Assembly: GCA_963971405.1 (NCBI GenBank)
Contig: OZ020489.1
Location: forward strand, 26,128,290-26,192,289
From: Psococerastis gibbosa
Taxonomy: Eukaryota; Arthropoda; Insecta; Psocodea; Psocidae
DNA length: 64,000 nucleotides
Direction: 5' to 3'
Shown: positions 48,491 to 52,580 of the stretch, one piece after another
How positions within the stretch are numbered: the first letter of the stretch is position 1
How the letters are laid out: each line of letters opens with the position of its first letter
Program-made: the position numbers and the translations under genes
The notes under the pieces: model-generated
Databases searched by the model: none
What the model was told of the DNA's origin: nothing
The model's input: only the letters and a program-made list of their open reading frames with translations

Positions 48491-51400
48491 AAGTGACACA
48501 TTTTAGTTAAGCCACTTTTCCCTAATAACCCATGCTTAACAGTTAAATTGTAATTTTAGTCCCGACCGTCACAATTCATAATATGCCACTTTTCAATTAC
48601 AATAGCAAAAGAAGTACAACTAGATTTTATATTACATTTGAAATGTGACAATTTTCTTGAAATTATCACATCAACGCCTAGAGCACATTCCAAATTATGT
48701 CAGTATTACCAAACCCAAAGAAGTCGAATTTGACAATGGAACAGTGACACTAACGCAATCTTAAGGAAACAAATTAAACGAGATTTGCGACACTGCATTC
48801 ATAAAAGTAGCGATATAGCGATATAGCGATATTTTTGTATAAATAACTCAATTTTGCAATTTTTTGAAATGTGTCACTTTTCTCGTGCATGAGGGATGTA
48901 AAAGTAAAAAAACGCAAATATCCGCAAGGATCCCGCGCCTAATAAATTAAAAAAAAGTACATTATATTGTAGTACGATACAATGCCAACACTACCTATGT
49001 CAATTGATTGCATGTGCTTGCAGCCGTAGCACGTGGTACCAAATTTGACTTATTACCGAGGTTAGAAATATAAACAAAACAATTTTAGGGAGATTCATCT
49101 ACCTATTGAGACGGCAATCAATGTTCGACTTCCGGAAAATTTCTTCACAACTTCTCATTTCATGACCCCCTGAGCCTAAAACCAGCCTCCGTTCAAAAGG
49201 TTATGTATCGTATATGCAAATCGATTTTAGGAAACACTAACTTCCGTTAATAATATCCGATTTTGATGAAACTTGCCACAAAAATTGATCATACAAATGT
49301 CTTGATTGAGTTCGTTAACCAGCTAGAACTGCCATTTTGTTCCAAGATGGCGGCCGATTAAAACCTTATATAATTCATATCTCAGTTAATATTGATCGCA
49401 GAGGAATGCAATAAAATCGGACTGAAAGCCTGTATTATTATCTACGATAATATTAATTAACACTTTTTACGACAAATCAACGATTTCAAGATGGCGTCCA
49501 GTCAACGTGAAAATAATGTGATACTTAAGGAAAAGTTTATAGTCGTCATTGAGGTTCGGAATTCGGAACACAAGAGTGTTCGGTGTGTTGTGGTCGGGAA
49601 AATAATGAAGAATTTTTTTATATTTTACTACATACAAAGCGTAAGTAGCATAGAGGAAAAGTGGTATTTGCGCTTGCTTGGAATCTCCTTATTACACCTC
49701 AAAAGTGATATATGACATTGTTTTGTTTAATTTAAGAAAAAGAAGAAACCCCTGACCTAGCCTATACGATGTTGATTAATTCGAAAGCAGACAGAAACAA
49801 GCAATACGTCTAGGAGCAATGCTGCTGGAATAAATTACAACATCGCAACCAGAGCATAATTTGCTTCTAAATCTCTCACGGTATTTAAAGATGGAGTTAA
49901 CTAGGTAAGCCCAGAGACTTCCAGTAGTTAATGAAGCCAACAAAATTACATTCCTTCATAAAGCAAGATTTCTCATCACTCTTGTACATTTTCATGATTA
50001 ATTAGATGCCTTCTCACAGATCTCCTGCAGAGATAATCCTCATTAAAGAAATGGAATGGGTAATGAGGAGTCATCTAAAATTTTCTCTTTGTAAAGATCC
50101 AAGACCAACTTTGCAGGTTTCATTCATTTATTTCTTTGAGTTAGTATTCAGTTTTAAGCATAAGAATAACAGGGAAAATCCTTTTCAAAGCCTAATTGGG
50201 ATATGTACGTAGCGTATCATATGCATTTACGACTTATTGACCTATTACATTAGCATTATATTTCTTTGAATTTGTACTTGAGTTGCGAAAGTATGAATAA
50301 TAAGGAAAGTCCTTTTCAAATCCTGTTTTTATTATTTTTAAATTGGGGGTACGTACAGTACGTAGCGCATCGTAAGCCTCATTGACCTATTATATTAGCA
50401 TTGTTTACCATTTCTTTGAGTTAGTACTTGAGTTGTTAAAGTATGAATAACAAGGAAAATCCCTTTCAAATCCAGTTCTTATTATTTTATTTAAATTGGG
50501 GTACGTATATTACGTAGCGCATCGTATTCGCTTAAGCCTTATCGGCTTATTACGCCCCATACAGAGTATTGCACCTATTATTATTCCTCAGAGGGGATTC
50601 GTCCATTATTTCTATGTTTGGATGCACATTTTTTAGTTCTGGTATGCTCAACTTAGTCCTCATTATTACTTTCCTATTTATACGTTAGTATAAGGAAAGC
50701 TTTGTGATGGTCCAAATTTTCGATTTCAGTGGATTTACTTTTGAGGTACCAGGAGCCTGATCATGGCGATTGGTGTTTATTTAATCCTGGGATTAAAACT
50801 GTAAACAAACAAATTTTTAATAGCACTTTCCATTATAAAATTATATTGTTTAAATTTTTAATACCAGGGTATTAAATAAACCCCGGTATTATAATCGCCA
50901 TGATCAGCCTGCTGGAACTAAAAAAGTGATTTTTACGAAATGAATGTGGTACCAATTTAACTTATTACAGAGGTAAGAAATATTAACACAACAATTTGTA
51001 GAATGGAAGTGCTATTCTAAAATTGTTTTGTTAAATTTAAGAAGAAGAAGAAGAAGAAAACCTAAACCTAAACATTTTCATTTAATTATTGCCTATATAC
51101 TTACAGCCATGTCAAAGGTATTAATTTTAGATGCCTAACCTAACCTGTATATCCAGTATATGTACATATGTCATTAATTTGTCAAATGGAAAATAAACAC
51201 AATTTCTTTCTTTCTTTATATGAGACGAGTCGGTCGAGGCAAAACGTCCCGCTTTCAACTTGTTGCCCCAGATTAATTGGCAGATTGGTCATTGTATTTT
51301 CCAATATTCCACAGCAGAAGTTATCAGTAAATATGAATTAATAAGCATTTAATAAAGCTGACTACATTTGATAAGCAATAACAGAGACTGACCTCATATT

Positions 51401-51578
51401 CCTCTTTGGTCGAGGCTGATTTGAGTGCGGAAATCCACTCATCCATCTCTTTATTGGATTCCGCGCAGAGTTGCAGTTTCCTCGTCGGGGTGATCAGTTG
51501 GAACCCATGACTCACGTGCCGACTCCTACAGTCGGCGATACTGATATTGTTTACTTCTACTTCGTCGAATATCACAGC
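10721..51578 (-). CDS. DGKH: Type II diacylglycerol kinase (DGK eta/delta), 20 visible exons
   Basis: Read from high to low coordinates, the exons are 51578-51393, 42982-42746, 33763-33541, 27425-27257, 24682-24580, 24097-23952, 23566-23399, 22853-22649, 20799-20635, 20308-20058, 19606-19455, 18947-18663, 17980-17798, 16849-16647, 16012-15853, 13998-13816, 13099-12871, 12196-11874, 11788-11453 and 11283-10721. They join to 1489 codons plus TGA with matching phases at every junction. The enzyme phosphorylates diacylglycerol to phosphatidic acid at membranes. Domain order seen: PH (second half), C1a, C1b, catalytic, long linker, accessory, conserved C-terminal region, SAM. Only types delta and eta combine PH and SAM. 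The start of the gene lies beyond the window. Odd points are SGDG in place of GGDG and decayed C1b exon copies. Confidence 0.97.
11453..11788 (-). CDS. DGKH: DGK exon after accessory domain
   Basis: The exon lies between GTACAG and GTATGT. It encodes [36 protein letters not shown] and LRAWEEKQR, typical of the end of the accessory domain in DGK delta/eta. A Ser/Thr-rich variable stretch and a helical segment follow. Phases 1 in and 1 out fit both neighbours. Confidence 0.97.
11874..12196 (-). CDS. DGKH: DGK accessory-domain exon
   Basis: It encodes [78 protein letters not shown] and [15 protein letters not shown]. This is the hallmark accessory (DAGKa) block needed for catalysis. The donor is GTTCGT, the same unusual hexamer as in the NT5C3 gene; the acceptor is TTCCCAG. 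Confidence 0.98.
12871..13099 (-). CDS. DGKH: DGK accessory-domain exon, start
   Basis: It encodes [40 protein letters not shown] and [12 protein letters not shown], then [15 protein letters not shown], where the exon ends at GTAGGT. The next exon continues with YGVLG. The similarity to vertebrate DGK eta is very high in this block. Confidence 0.98.
13816..13998 (-). CDS. DGKH: DGK linker exon with [14 protein letters not shown]
   Basis: The exon lies between TACTTCAG and GTAAGA. It encodes [37 protein letters not shown] and [16 protein letters not shown]. The last block precedes the accessory domain in type II DGKs. The phase fits the exon at 15853-16012 directly, so nothing coding is needed from the LINE-bearing intron between them. 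Confidence 0.93.
14091..14315 (-). other. Intronic open frame, unidentified, not a DGK exon
   Basis: The frame contains [20 protein letters not shown] and a C-rich stretch. It looks more complex than random AT-rich DNA but resembles nothing I know. The flanking DGK exons already join in phase without it, so it is not part of the kinase. It may be a repeat or pseudogene remnant. Confidence 0.2.
14473..15313 (-). mobile_element. 5'-truncated LINE with RNase H domain, 35-bp target duplication
   Basis: The 227-codon frame (15240-14557) has RNase H motifs ([33 protein letters not shown]) followed by a CX2CX8HX4C knuckle ([18 protein letters not shown]), typical of the end of ORF2 in RNase H-bearing non-LTR elements (I/R1/LOA-like). 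The 5' end is cut inside RNase H, so the first catalytic Asp is missing. A T run at 14469-14482 is the poly-A tail on the minus strand. A perfect 35-bp direct repeat (14438-14472 and 15314-15348) flanks the insertion. It lies in a DGK intron, in the same orientation as the gene. Confidence 0.9.
15576..15789. mobile_element. 214-bp foldback with TAA target duplication
   Basis: The ends GGCGGCTATTCCACCGACGT are mirrored at the right, then GACGTGGTAGCAGACATTAT is mirrored. The asymmetric centre contains AGGAGACTATTATGTAGATA and CTTAACTTATCTATTATAAA. TAA flanks both sides (15573-15575, 15790-15792). It is 63 nt from the downstream end of DGK exon 15853-16012. Confidence 0.85.
15853..16012 (-). 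CDS. DGKH: DGK linker exon, acidic
   Basis: The exon lies between TTTACAG and GTAAGT. It encodes [20 protein letters not shown] and then [19 protein letters not shown]. The acidic run and Ser/Pro-rich tail are low complexity and probably disordered; RRVSTDS could be a basophilic kinase site (inference). Phases 0 in and 1 out fit. Confidence 0.88.
16180..16435. repeat. Dispersed repeat, copies also at about 17000-17200 and 57236-57365
   Basis: The copies share GCTTACGCCTGT, then TGTGTCAATGG, CGGAAACA and GGTCGTNNGCAGGGTAAGTT-like blocks, all diverged. No coding or terminal structure is evident. Two copies flank DGK exon 16647-16849. Confidence 0.6.
16647..16849 (-). CDS. DGKH: DGK linker exon
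   Basis: The exon lies between TTCTTAG and GTAAGT. It encodes [20 protein letters not shown], a [19 protein letters not shown] stretch and [15 protein letters not shown]. No known domain is seen; the order-promoting composition around [12 protein letters not shown] is unlike the rest of the linker. Phases fit both neighbours. Confidence 0.88.
17406..17785. mobile_element. Layered foldback (inner 17477-17714) beside a DGK splice donor
   Basis: The outer arms GGTGCCCATTCCATTGACCG and GGTGACGTGGTAGCAGACAT are mirrored at the right. The inner element has GGTGGCGTTTCCACC ends and carries an ATG at 17597 starting [21 protein letters not shown] lies at both outer flanks. The element ends 12 nt from the exon end at 17798, in the intron. 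Confidence 0.85.
17798..17980 (-). CDS. DGKH: DGK linker exon
   Basis: The acceptor is TTTTTCAG. The exon encodes [39 protein letters not shown] and a [13 protein letters not shown] end. The donor is GTCAGC, a weak match to consensus, with a foldback element starting within the first dozen intron bases. The phase (G|AG) fits the next exon. Confidence 0.85.
18137..18545 (-). pseudogene. Unidentified protein-like segment in DGK intron
   Basis: An open frame from 18541 leftward encodes a high-complexity helical sequence ([57 protein letters not shown]). A TTTACACTAG acceptor-like site precedes it, but no good donor follows and DGK exons 18663-18947 and 17798-17980 join in phase without it. It looks like an exon of another gene, captured or retroposed. 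I do not recognise the family. Confidence 0.35.
18663..18947 (-). CDS. DGKH: DGK linker exon, Ser/Pro-rich
   Basis: The exon lies between ATTTGCAG and GTATGC. It encodes [60 protein letters not shown] and [11 protein letters not shown]. The PPAPPPPK run could bind SH3 or EVH1 domains, and RSNTVG resembles a 14-3-3 or kinase site (both inference). Phases fit. Confidence 0.9.
19455..19606 (-). CDS. DGKH: DGK linker exon
   Basis: The exon lies between TCGATTAG and GTAAGC. It encodes [20 protein letters not shown] and [19 protein letters not shown]. The repeated RRGSRRDS is a likely basophilic kinase target (inference). It starts with the last base of an Arg codon and ends one base into a Glu codon, both matching neighbours. 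Confidence 0.9.
20058..20308 (-). CDS. DGKH: DGK linker exon
   Basis: The exon lies between GTTACAG and GTACGT. It encodes [59 protein letters not shown] and [13 protein letters not shown]. It is low complexity with several RRxS-type sites. Phase 0 in and 2 out. Confidence 0.9.
20635..20799 (-). CDS. DGKH: DGK linker exon, conserved [11 protein letters not shown] helix
   Basis: The exon lies between TTCTTCAG and GTAAGT. It encodes [20 protein letters not shown], close to the vertebrate type II DGK segment [20 protein letters not shown] after the catalytic domain. It is 165 nt and phase 0 on both sides. Confidence 0.95.
22235..22625. mobile_element. Layered foldback (inner 22306-22554), AAA target duplication
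   Basis: The outer arms GGCGGGGATTCCACCGACCT and GTGACGTGGTAGCAGACATT are mirrored exactly at the right. The inner element has GGCGGGGTATCCACC ends. An ATG at 22437 opens [20 protein letters not shown] and runs on as a 119-codon frame through the arm. AAA flanks both sides (22232-22234, 22626-22628). The right end is 23 nt from DGK exon 22649-22853, in the intron just after its donor. Confidence 0.9.
22649..22853 (-). CDS. DGKH: DGK exon after catalytic domain (coiled helix)
   Basis: The exon lies between CCATGCAG and GTAAGG. It encodes [20 protein letters not shown] and [20 protein letters not shown], matching the helical CETVKDFVARV...LKEKLDSLL segment that follows the kinase core in DGK delta/eta. 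An acidic and Lys-rich tail ends it. Phases fit. Confidence 0.95.
22972..23092 (+). repeat. Short dispersed repeat (four copies in window)
   Basis: It shares CCATGCGATCAGAGACGTG and GGTACTAACCTANAGAGGCG-like blocks with copies at 5922-6010 (minus), 34742-34852 (plus) and 38306-38420 (plus). All copies run into T/A-rich sequence. No tRNA-type boxes are seen; class unknown. Confidence 0.65.
23399..23566 (-). CDS. DGKH: DGK catalytic-domain exon
   Basis: The exon lies between AACTGCAG and GTAAGT. It completes RWSVM of the kinase core and encodes [40 protein letters not shown]. The conserved RWSVM follows ASTKMLD in the previous exon. Phases 2 in and 2 out fit. Confidence 0.95.
23952..24097 (-). 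CDS. DGKH: DGK catalytic exon with [16 protein letters not shown]
   Basis: The exon lies between TTTTGCAG and GTGAGT. It encodes [40 protein letters not shown] and [18 protein letters not shown] is the signature of the DAGK catalytic domain. Confidence 0.98.
24580..24682 (-). CDS. DGKH: DGK catalytic exon with SGDG loop
   Basis: The exon lies between ACTTGCAG and GTAAGT. It encodes [20 protein letters not shown] then [14 protein letters not shown]. The family motif here is [11 protein letters not shown]; the first Gly of GGDG is Ser (codon AGT), while GDGSVGW is intact. This glycine loop contributes to ATP binding, so the change could affect activity or could be a base error or lineage variant. 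Confidence 0.96.
25085..26520 (-). repeat. Terminal-hairpin element (family A), split by an RTE insertion
   Basis: The left end (TTGCTTTCCAATTTATACGT) and right end (AAGCATGTTCGAGTAAACTC) match the full-length copies at 32022 and 39724 in reverse. A C run of about 18 nt at about 26365-26380 sits beside TGACGTCA. The element is interrupted between 25443 and 26000 by an RTE fragment with its own target duplication. Confidence 0.9.
25443..26000 (+). mobile_element. RTE-type LINE 3' fragment inserted in family A
   Basis: The frame 25452-25967 encodes the end of an RTE-like reverse transcriptase: [63 protein letters not shown] and [10 protein letters not shown]. Such blocks are known from many invertebrate RTE proteins. 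The 3' end is a short GTAAAA/AGTAAA-type tail, typical of RTE. A 13-bp target duplication with one mismatch (25430-25442, 26001-26013) brackets it. It is heavily 5'-truncated and not functional. Confidence 0.9.
26899..27120. mobile_element. hAT-like MITE, 222 bp
   Basis: The termini CAGGGCCTGATTTATGAA and TGAATCAAGCCCTG are inverted. The 8-bp flanks GCTGCAGC (26891-26898) and ACTGCAGC (27121-27128) match at 7 of 8 bases. Terminal CAGGG and an 8-bp duplication are hallmarks of hAT elements. It lies in a DGK intron. Confidence 0.75.
27257..27425 (-). CDS. DGKH: DGK catalytic exon, start of kinase domain
   Basis: The exon lies between TTTTACAG and GTAAGA. It encodes [40 protein letters not shown] and GPSLG. 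This is the first strand-loop of the DAGK catalytic domain ([11 protein letters not shown] in vertebrates). Phases fit C1b exon and next exon. Confidence 0.98.
27429..29680. other. DGK intron, nothing recognised
   Basis: No exon, terminal repeat or reverse transcriptase trace is seen apart from one short inverted repeat (ATCTCTGGTAGTC near 28111 and GACTACCAGAGAT near 28251, about 155 bp apart), possibly a decayed foldback. The stretch 28880-29105 is less AT-rich and may be old retroelement 3' sequence. Confidence 0.4.
29682..29860 (+). mobile_element. tRNA-derived SINE, copy 1
   Basis: The head contains TAGAGTAGTG (A-box remnant) and GGTTCGAGTCCCACACTG (B box intact). The body ends GCTAGGTTGGCTTAGTAATA and a TATTTATTTA tail. 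It is shorter than the consensus in the middle. Confidence 0.85.
30015..30500 (+). repeat. G/C-tract repeat with about three tandem units
   Basis: It opens with TTGGCGTAGCCAAGGGGGGG. Diverged units then recur near 30158, 30278 and 30432, each with GGCCTATTTTTTTCAAA-like sequence followed by a CCCCGGGGGAGACCCCCGGG-type GC block. The same unit appears inverted at about 47400-47650, where the end reads CCCCCTATTTACGCCAATG. The TGGCGTAGCCA end suggests a hAT-like miniature element. Confidence 0.6.
30615..30797 (+). pseudogene. Reverse-transcriptase fragment
   Basis: The frame encodes [20 protein letters not shown] and [20 protein letters not shown]. The pattern LQ-DID-W---N-M-L---KC--M resembles the thumb-proximal part of non-LTR reverse transcriptases (Jockey/CR1-like). 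Only about 60 residues remain, joined directly to a 5'-truncated family A copy. Confidence 0.6.
30798..31337 (+). repeat. Family A element, 5'-truncated
   Basis: It begins within the consensus at ACACCTAAAACATGCC and continues to the terminal hairpin (CTTTCCTTATACTACGTATAA). The CRE/G-run half is missing. The order matches the complete copy at 32022-32842. Confidence 0.85.
31735..31850 (+). repeat. Dispersed repeat shared with 52176-52320
   Basis: Both copies share GACGCGAAAA, ATCTGTA, GGCGACTG and GAAAAACAC with TCTTT in the same order. The 52-kb copy continues into GGCAATGGGAAACCACTGC, a motif seen near the 3' ends of some retroelements. Class uncertain. Confidence 0.6.
32022..32842 (+). 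repeat. Family A element, complete copy (about 820 bp)
   Basis: It begins AAGAACCGGTCCGATTTTAC and ends AAATTGGAAAGCAA. The left TGCTTTCCAATTTAT is the inverse of the right ATAAATTGGAAAGCA. The last 35 nt fold as GCTTTCCTTATAC against GTATAA and GGAAAGC. Internal features are a G run of 13 beside TGACGTCA, CAGACAGACAGACAGACA, and no reading frame. Many copies and coding-free structure suggest a non-autonomous transposon of unknown class. Confidence 0.9.
32918..33508 (-). pseudogene. Decayed tandem copies of the DGK C1b exon
   Basis: Three partial copies of exon 33541-33763 lie just downstream of it in gene orientation: 33331-33508 (178 bp, includes the splice donor), 33222-33330 and about 32918-33020. 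The best copy still reads [13 protein letters not shown] and [20 protein letters not shown]. One Cys ligand is Gln (DINQ for DINC), a residue is inserted before the His ligand, and the N-terminal HQW..C half with its acceptor is absent. None can encode a working C1 domain. Confidence 0.88.
33541..33763 (-). CDS. DGKH: DGK C1b exon
   Basis: The exon lies between TCTTGCAG and GTAAGT. It encodes [60 protein letters not shown] and [14 protein letters not shown]. The zinc pattern HX12CX2CX14CX2CX4HX2CX7C is complete. It matches vertebrate DGK delta/eta C1b closely. Confidence 0.98.
33764..35680. other. DGK intron, little recognised
   Basis: No exon is seen. One copy of the short dispersed repeat lies at 34742-34852; the remainder is AT-rich without clear repeats. 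Confidence 0.4.
35753..36177 (-). mobile_element. Second RNase H-type LINE tail, flanked by 84-bp imperfect repeats
   Basis: On the minus strand, 36091-35990 reads [18 protein letters not shown], the same CX2CX8HX4C knuckle as in the 14473-15313 LINE, then [12 protein letters not shown] and a stop. A T-rich tail lies at 35838-35865. The flanks 35753-35836 and 36094-36177 are diverged 84-bp direct repeats. The insert is only about 255 bp. Confidence 0.75.
36380..36426 (-). repeat. SINE head remnant
   Basis: CCTTTCGGGTGCAGAGTCCA and CCACTACTCTACAG match the tRNA-like head of the SINE family in reverse. The body is missing. Confidence 0.6.
36616..36946. mobile_element. Inverted dimer of a 160-bp element (331-bp palindrome)
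   Basis: Two units meet head to head near 36780. Each unit is bounded by GCGATTATAATACCGG and its complement and contains CAAACAAATTTTGAATAGCA and AAAATTATCTTGTTTACATT. A single unit lies at 50755-50912, and the same end (CCGGTATTATAATCGCC) bounds a different interior at 61131-61475. Confidence 0.85.
37664..38290 (-). repeat. Family A element, 5'-truncated
   Basis: The terminal hairpin (TTTATACGTAGTATATAAGG) is at the left and the copy runs in reverse to TGCCATTATTACTGTGTG, where it stops abruptly at a short-dispersed-repeat copy (38306-38420). Confidence 0.85.
38885..39125 (-). repeat. Family A relative, highly diverged
   Basis: It keeps AAGAAAAATGACTAAAAAAT, a TTCAGGTGTGTTTTAGGTAT block and a TATTGGTCTATCT end in family A order, with an extra G run of about 18. 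It is much older than the other copies. Confidence 0.6.
39724..40556 (+). repeat. Family A element, complete copy
   Basis: It starts AAGAACCGGTCCGAGTTTAC and ends AAATTGGAAAGCA. It keeps TGACGTCA beside an interrupted G run, the GACAGACAGACA stretch and the 3' hairpin. No open frame is shared with other copies. Confidence 0.9.
40560..41360. other. DGK intron, nothing recognised
   Basis: No exon or repeat boundary is seen here. Confidence 0.4.
41362..41572 (+). mobile_element. tRNA-derived SINE, copy 2
   Basis: The A box TAGCGTAGTGG is perfect; the B box has one change (GGTTCTTGTCC). The body CTTCGGAGGGCATGTAAAGC and GTGTAAGAGAGGGCTTTATA is full length. The tail is TATTTATTTATTTAT. Confidence 0.9.
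41922..42086. repeat. Foldback element with ACGGGCACAG ends
   Basis: ACGGGCACAGGATG at the left pairs with CATTCTGTGCCCGT at the right, and CGCTCTATACAA pairs with the inner TTGAGAGCG imperfectly. Length is about 165 bp. Confidence 0.6.
42131..42386. repeat. Foldback element with 30-bp inverted ends
   Basis: ACAGGTATTGTCATCCGCCA and the following TTTTGAATCC are mirrored at 42357-42386 with two mismatches. The interior is AT-rich and non-coding. Spacing is about 256 bp. Confidence 0.7.
42746..42982 (-). CDS. DGKH: DGK C1a exon
   Basis: The exon lies between TTTTTCAG and GTAAGC, 237 nt, phase 0 both sides. It encodes [60 protein letters not shown] and DIIEDKHG. The zinc pattern HX12CX2CX13CX2CX4HX2CX7C is complete. 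Confidence 0.98.
43125..43273. mobile_element. 149-bp foldback with GTA target duplication
   Basis: The ends GGCGCTGATTCCTCCAACGT are mirrored. The arms contain TTGACGTGGTAGCAGACATT meeting at a TAGCCATAC centre. GTA flanks both sides (43122-43124, 43274-43276). This is the smallest element with the shared GTGGTAGCAGACAT module. Confidence 0.85.
43570..44044. mobile_element. Foldback element with coding remnant, AAA target duplication
   Basis: The ends GGCGGGGTTTACACATACGT are mirrored as ACGTATGTGGAAACCCCGGC. The centre has CTCTATGCCATTGTTAATAT, TGATCATAGAGTAAAATCAC and an ATG at 43706 that reads [14 protein letters not shown] before breaking. AAA flanks both sides. Confidence 0.85.
44268..44484 (-). 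mobile_element. tRNA-derived SINE, copy 3
   Basis: It is a full-length reverse copy: ATAAATAAGGACTTTTTTGT tail, body, then GGACTCGAACC (B box complement) and CCACTACTCTA (A box complement with one change). It lies between two foldback elements. Confidence 0.9.
44501..44932. mobile_element. Foldback element with best MADF-like coding remnant, TAA duplication
   Basis: The ends GGCGGGTGTTCCACATACGT are mirrored, with TAA on both sides (44498-44500, 44933-44935). An ATG at 44645 in the context AAAAAATGG encodes [20 protein letters not shown] then FLYKNYN and a stop. The pattern resembles the start of a MADF/Myb-like DNA-binding domain, as found in accessory proteins of PIF/Harbinger transposons (inference). 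Confidence 0.85.
45111..45260 (-). repeat. Retroelement 3' end with AAT repeat tail
   Basis: (AAT)n at 45111-45139 adjoins TTCTTTATTTCCAACAAATA, which in reverse is a typical retroelement end (AATAAAGAA then TTATTATTA). The body on the left side of the element includes GTGTTTCCCGCACGCCTCTA in reverse. No coding remains. Confidence 0.5.
45261..46050. other. DGK intron, nothing recognised
   Basis: No exon or repeat is recognised here; the minus-strand 105-codon frame at 45307-45624 has no family resemblance. Confidence 0.35.
46058..46258 (+). pseudogene. RTE-like reverse transcriptase C-terminal remnant
   Basis: It encodes [40 protein letters not shown] and LRQWFGTSS. These match the KLTYFGHVMR...GKIEGKR..GRRR.SWLKNLR.WFG tail widely seen in insect endonuclease-reverse transcriptases. 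It is a different lineage from the 25.4-kb fragment. Both ends are decayed. Confidence 0.8.
46976..47189. mobile_element. Foldback element, centre in opposite orientation to 15576 copy
   Basis: The arms CCACCGACGTCGTTTTTCAA and GCATGACGTGGTAGCAGACA are mirrored at the right (GTCGGTGGAATAGCCGCC). The asymmetric centre (AACTTATCTATTATAAATTA in reverse) matches the 15576-15789 element. The left terminal six bases are lost. Confidence 0.8.
47340..47900 (-). repeat. G/C-tract repeat, reverse of the 30-kb copy
   Basis: Two units with CCCAAATTAGTGA and GGGGGGCCCGGGTGTCTCCC-like blocks match the 30015-30500 repeat in reverse. The right end CCCCCTATTTACGCCAATG mirrors the start of that repeat. It lies inside the 2.1-kb element. 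Confidence 0.6.
49030..49400 (+). repeat. Dispersed repeat, reverse copy at about 63230-63500
   Basis: Both copies share TTCATCTACCTATTGAGACGGC, GGAAAATTTCTT, CGTTCAAAA and AAGATGGCGGCCGA in the same order, with strong divergence. The left border also resembles 50945-51060. No coding frame is conserved. Confidence 0.65.
50125..50560. repeat. Three diverged tandem units of about 145 bp
   Basis: The units (about 50125-50258, 50259-50410, 50411-50560) each contain TTTCTTTGAGTTAGTA, CCTTTTCAAA or close variants and TACGTAGCG. It is a minisatellite-like array in a DGK intron. Confidence 0.75.
50660..50942 (-). repeat. Family A 3' end fragment split by a foldback (50755-50912)
   Basis: TTTATACGTTAGTATAAGGA and the following CTTTGTGATGG are family A in reverse. 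The sequence breaks at ACCAGGAG and resumes at GGAACTAAAAAAGTG. The insert is a single unit of the GGCGATTATAATACCGG element with ends CTGATCATGGCGAT and ATCGCCATGATCAG. Confidence 0.8.
51393..51578 (-). CDS. DGKH: DGK PH-domain exon (second half)
   Basis: The exon lies between TTGTTGCAG and GTCAGT, 186 nt, phase 0 both sides. It encodes [40 protein letters not shown] and [19 protein letters not shown]. This matches strands 4-7 and the C-terminal helix of the DGK delta/eta PH domain. The first half (basic strands) must be in an exon to the right that I could not find inside the window. Confidence 0.95.
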
Positions 51579-51825
51579 CTGCAACAAAAAATTTAAGGAA
51601 ATATAAGCATCAGCCTGCCAATTGAAATAGGCAGACTGAAAACCCACAAATTCGACAAGGGGTGCTATTTATTTTCGAGGATTTTCAAGAACTCATTTCT
51701 TATTTCGCTGAATCTGTTGAGCACGGTTTAATTAGCACAGTATTTCCATACGAAAATGAATTGTAGTCTATATAATCTGTTAGAAAGTGCCAATTATATA
51801 CGAAACATGAATGAAGCCTAGATGC

Positions 51826-52020
51826 ATGAGTGACAGTCACCCGAAAGGTTGTTGGTTCGAGTCCCACACTGGCTACATTTTCTGGCCATGCTTCGGAGGG
51901 CATGTAAAGCAGGCTGTCCCGGGCCTTCCTAGTTGAGTGTAAGAGAGGGCTTTATAGCCCTAACTCCGCTAGGTTGGCTTGGTAATAGAAACAATAAAAA
52001 GTCCTTATTATTATTATTAA
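51826..52020 (+). mobile_element. tRNA-derived SINE, copy 4
   Basis: The B box GGTTCGAGTCC is intact but the A-box part is deleted. The body is full length and ends AAAAAGTCCTTATTATTATT. Confidence 0.88.
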
Positions 52021-52175
52021 AATGTGGGGTTATTTTGGAGATGCTCCAGTATACTGCTGTCGTGGTAGGAATTACGATTGAATTTAAGCTGTATCCTATT
52101 TAGGCGGTACTCAGCCTCCTCTTCGAAATAGGGGGTGCTTCAGCACAAAGTAACTGAGCTTCTGAGTAATGCCTT

Positions 52176-52580
52176 ATGGTCTCAGAGGCGAAGACGCGAA
52201 AATCCCTTATCTGTAGCTCATTCTGGAGTCCTGGTGAAGACGGAAGCGGGTAATGGCGACTGATCAGACAGGGGGTCCCCGGGATACGTGAAAAACACGG
52301 TCTTTACTGTGCAGGGCACTCTTTTGTTCGGGGCTTGGGAAACTGGCCCCGAAGGTGGAGGAACACAATGAAGAGTCAACGGCAGAAGGATGTTGAAGGC
52401 AATGGGAAACCACTGCATTACAATTCCCCCAGTATAGTCATCATGACTACAACTGCCATGATGATGAAGACGAAGAAGAAGAAGAAGAAAAAGAAAAAGA
52501 TGAAGACAAAGAAGAAGAAAAAATAAGATGACGATGAAGAAAAAACACGAAAGAAGAAAAAGAAGAAGAACAACAACAAC
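52176..52580 (+). repeat. Dispersed repeat running into a GAA-rich microsatellite
   Basis: The left part (52176-52320) matches 31735-31850. It continues with GGCAATGGGAAACCACTGCA and a CATCATGAC block, then a purine tract of AAGAAGAAGAAG and GATGAAGA units (about 52460-52575). The tract produces long spurious frames in several phases. Confidence 0.65.

Larger units (their letters stand above)
46784..48893. mobile_element. 2.1-kb element with 32-bp perfect terminal inverted repeats
   Basis: The left end CTCATGCACGAGAAAAGTGA continues with CACATTTCAAAA and is matched exactly by its complement ending at 48893. The AAAAGTGACACATTT motif recurs inside (48490) and CACTTTT-type motifs lie near the right end. 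Nested inside are a foldback (46976-47189), a G/C-tract repeat (47340-47900) and a run of about 28 T (48459-48486). No transposase frame is seen and no target duplication could be read. Confidence 0.75.
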
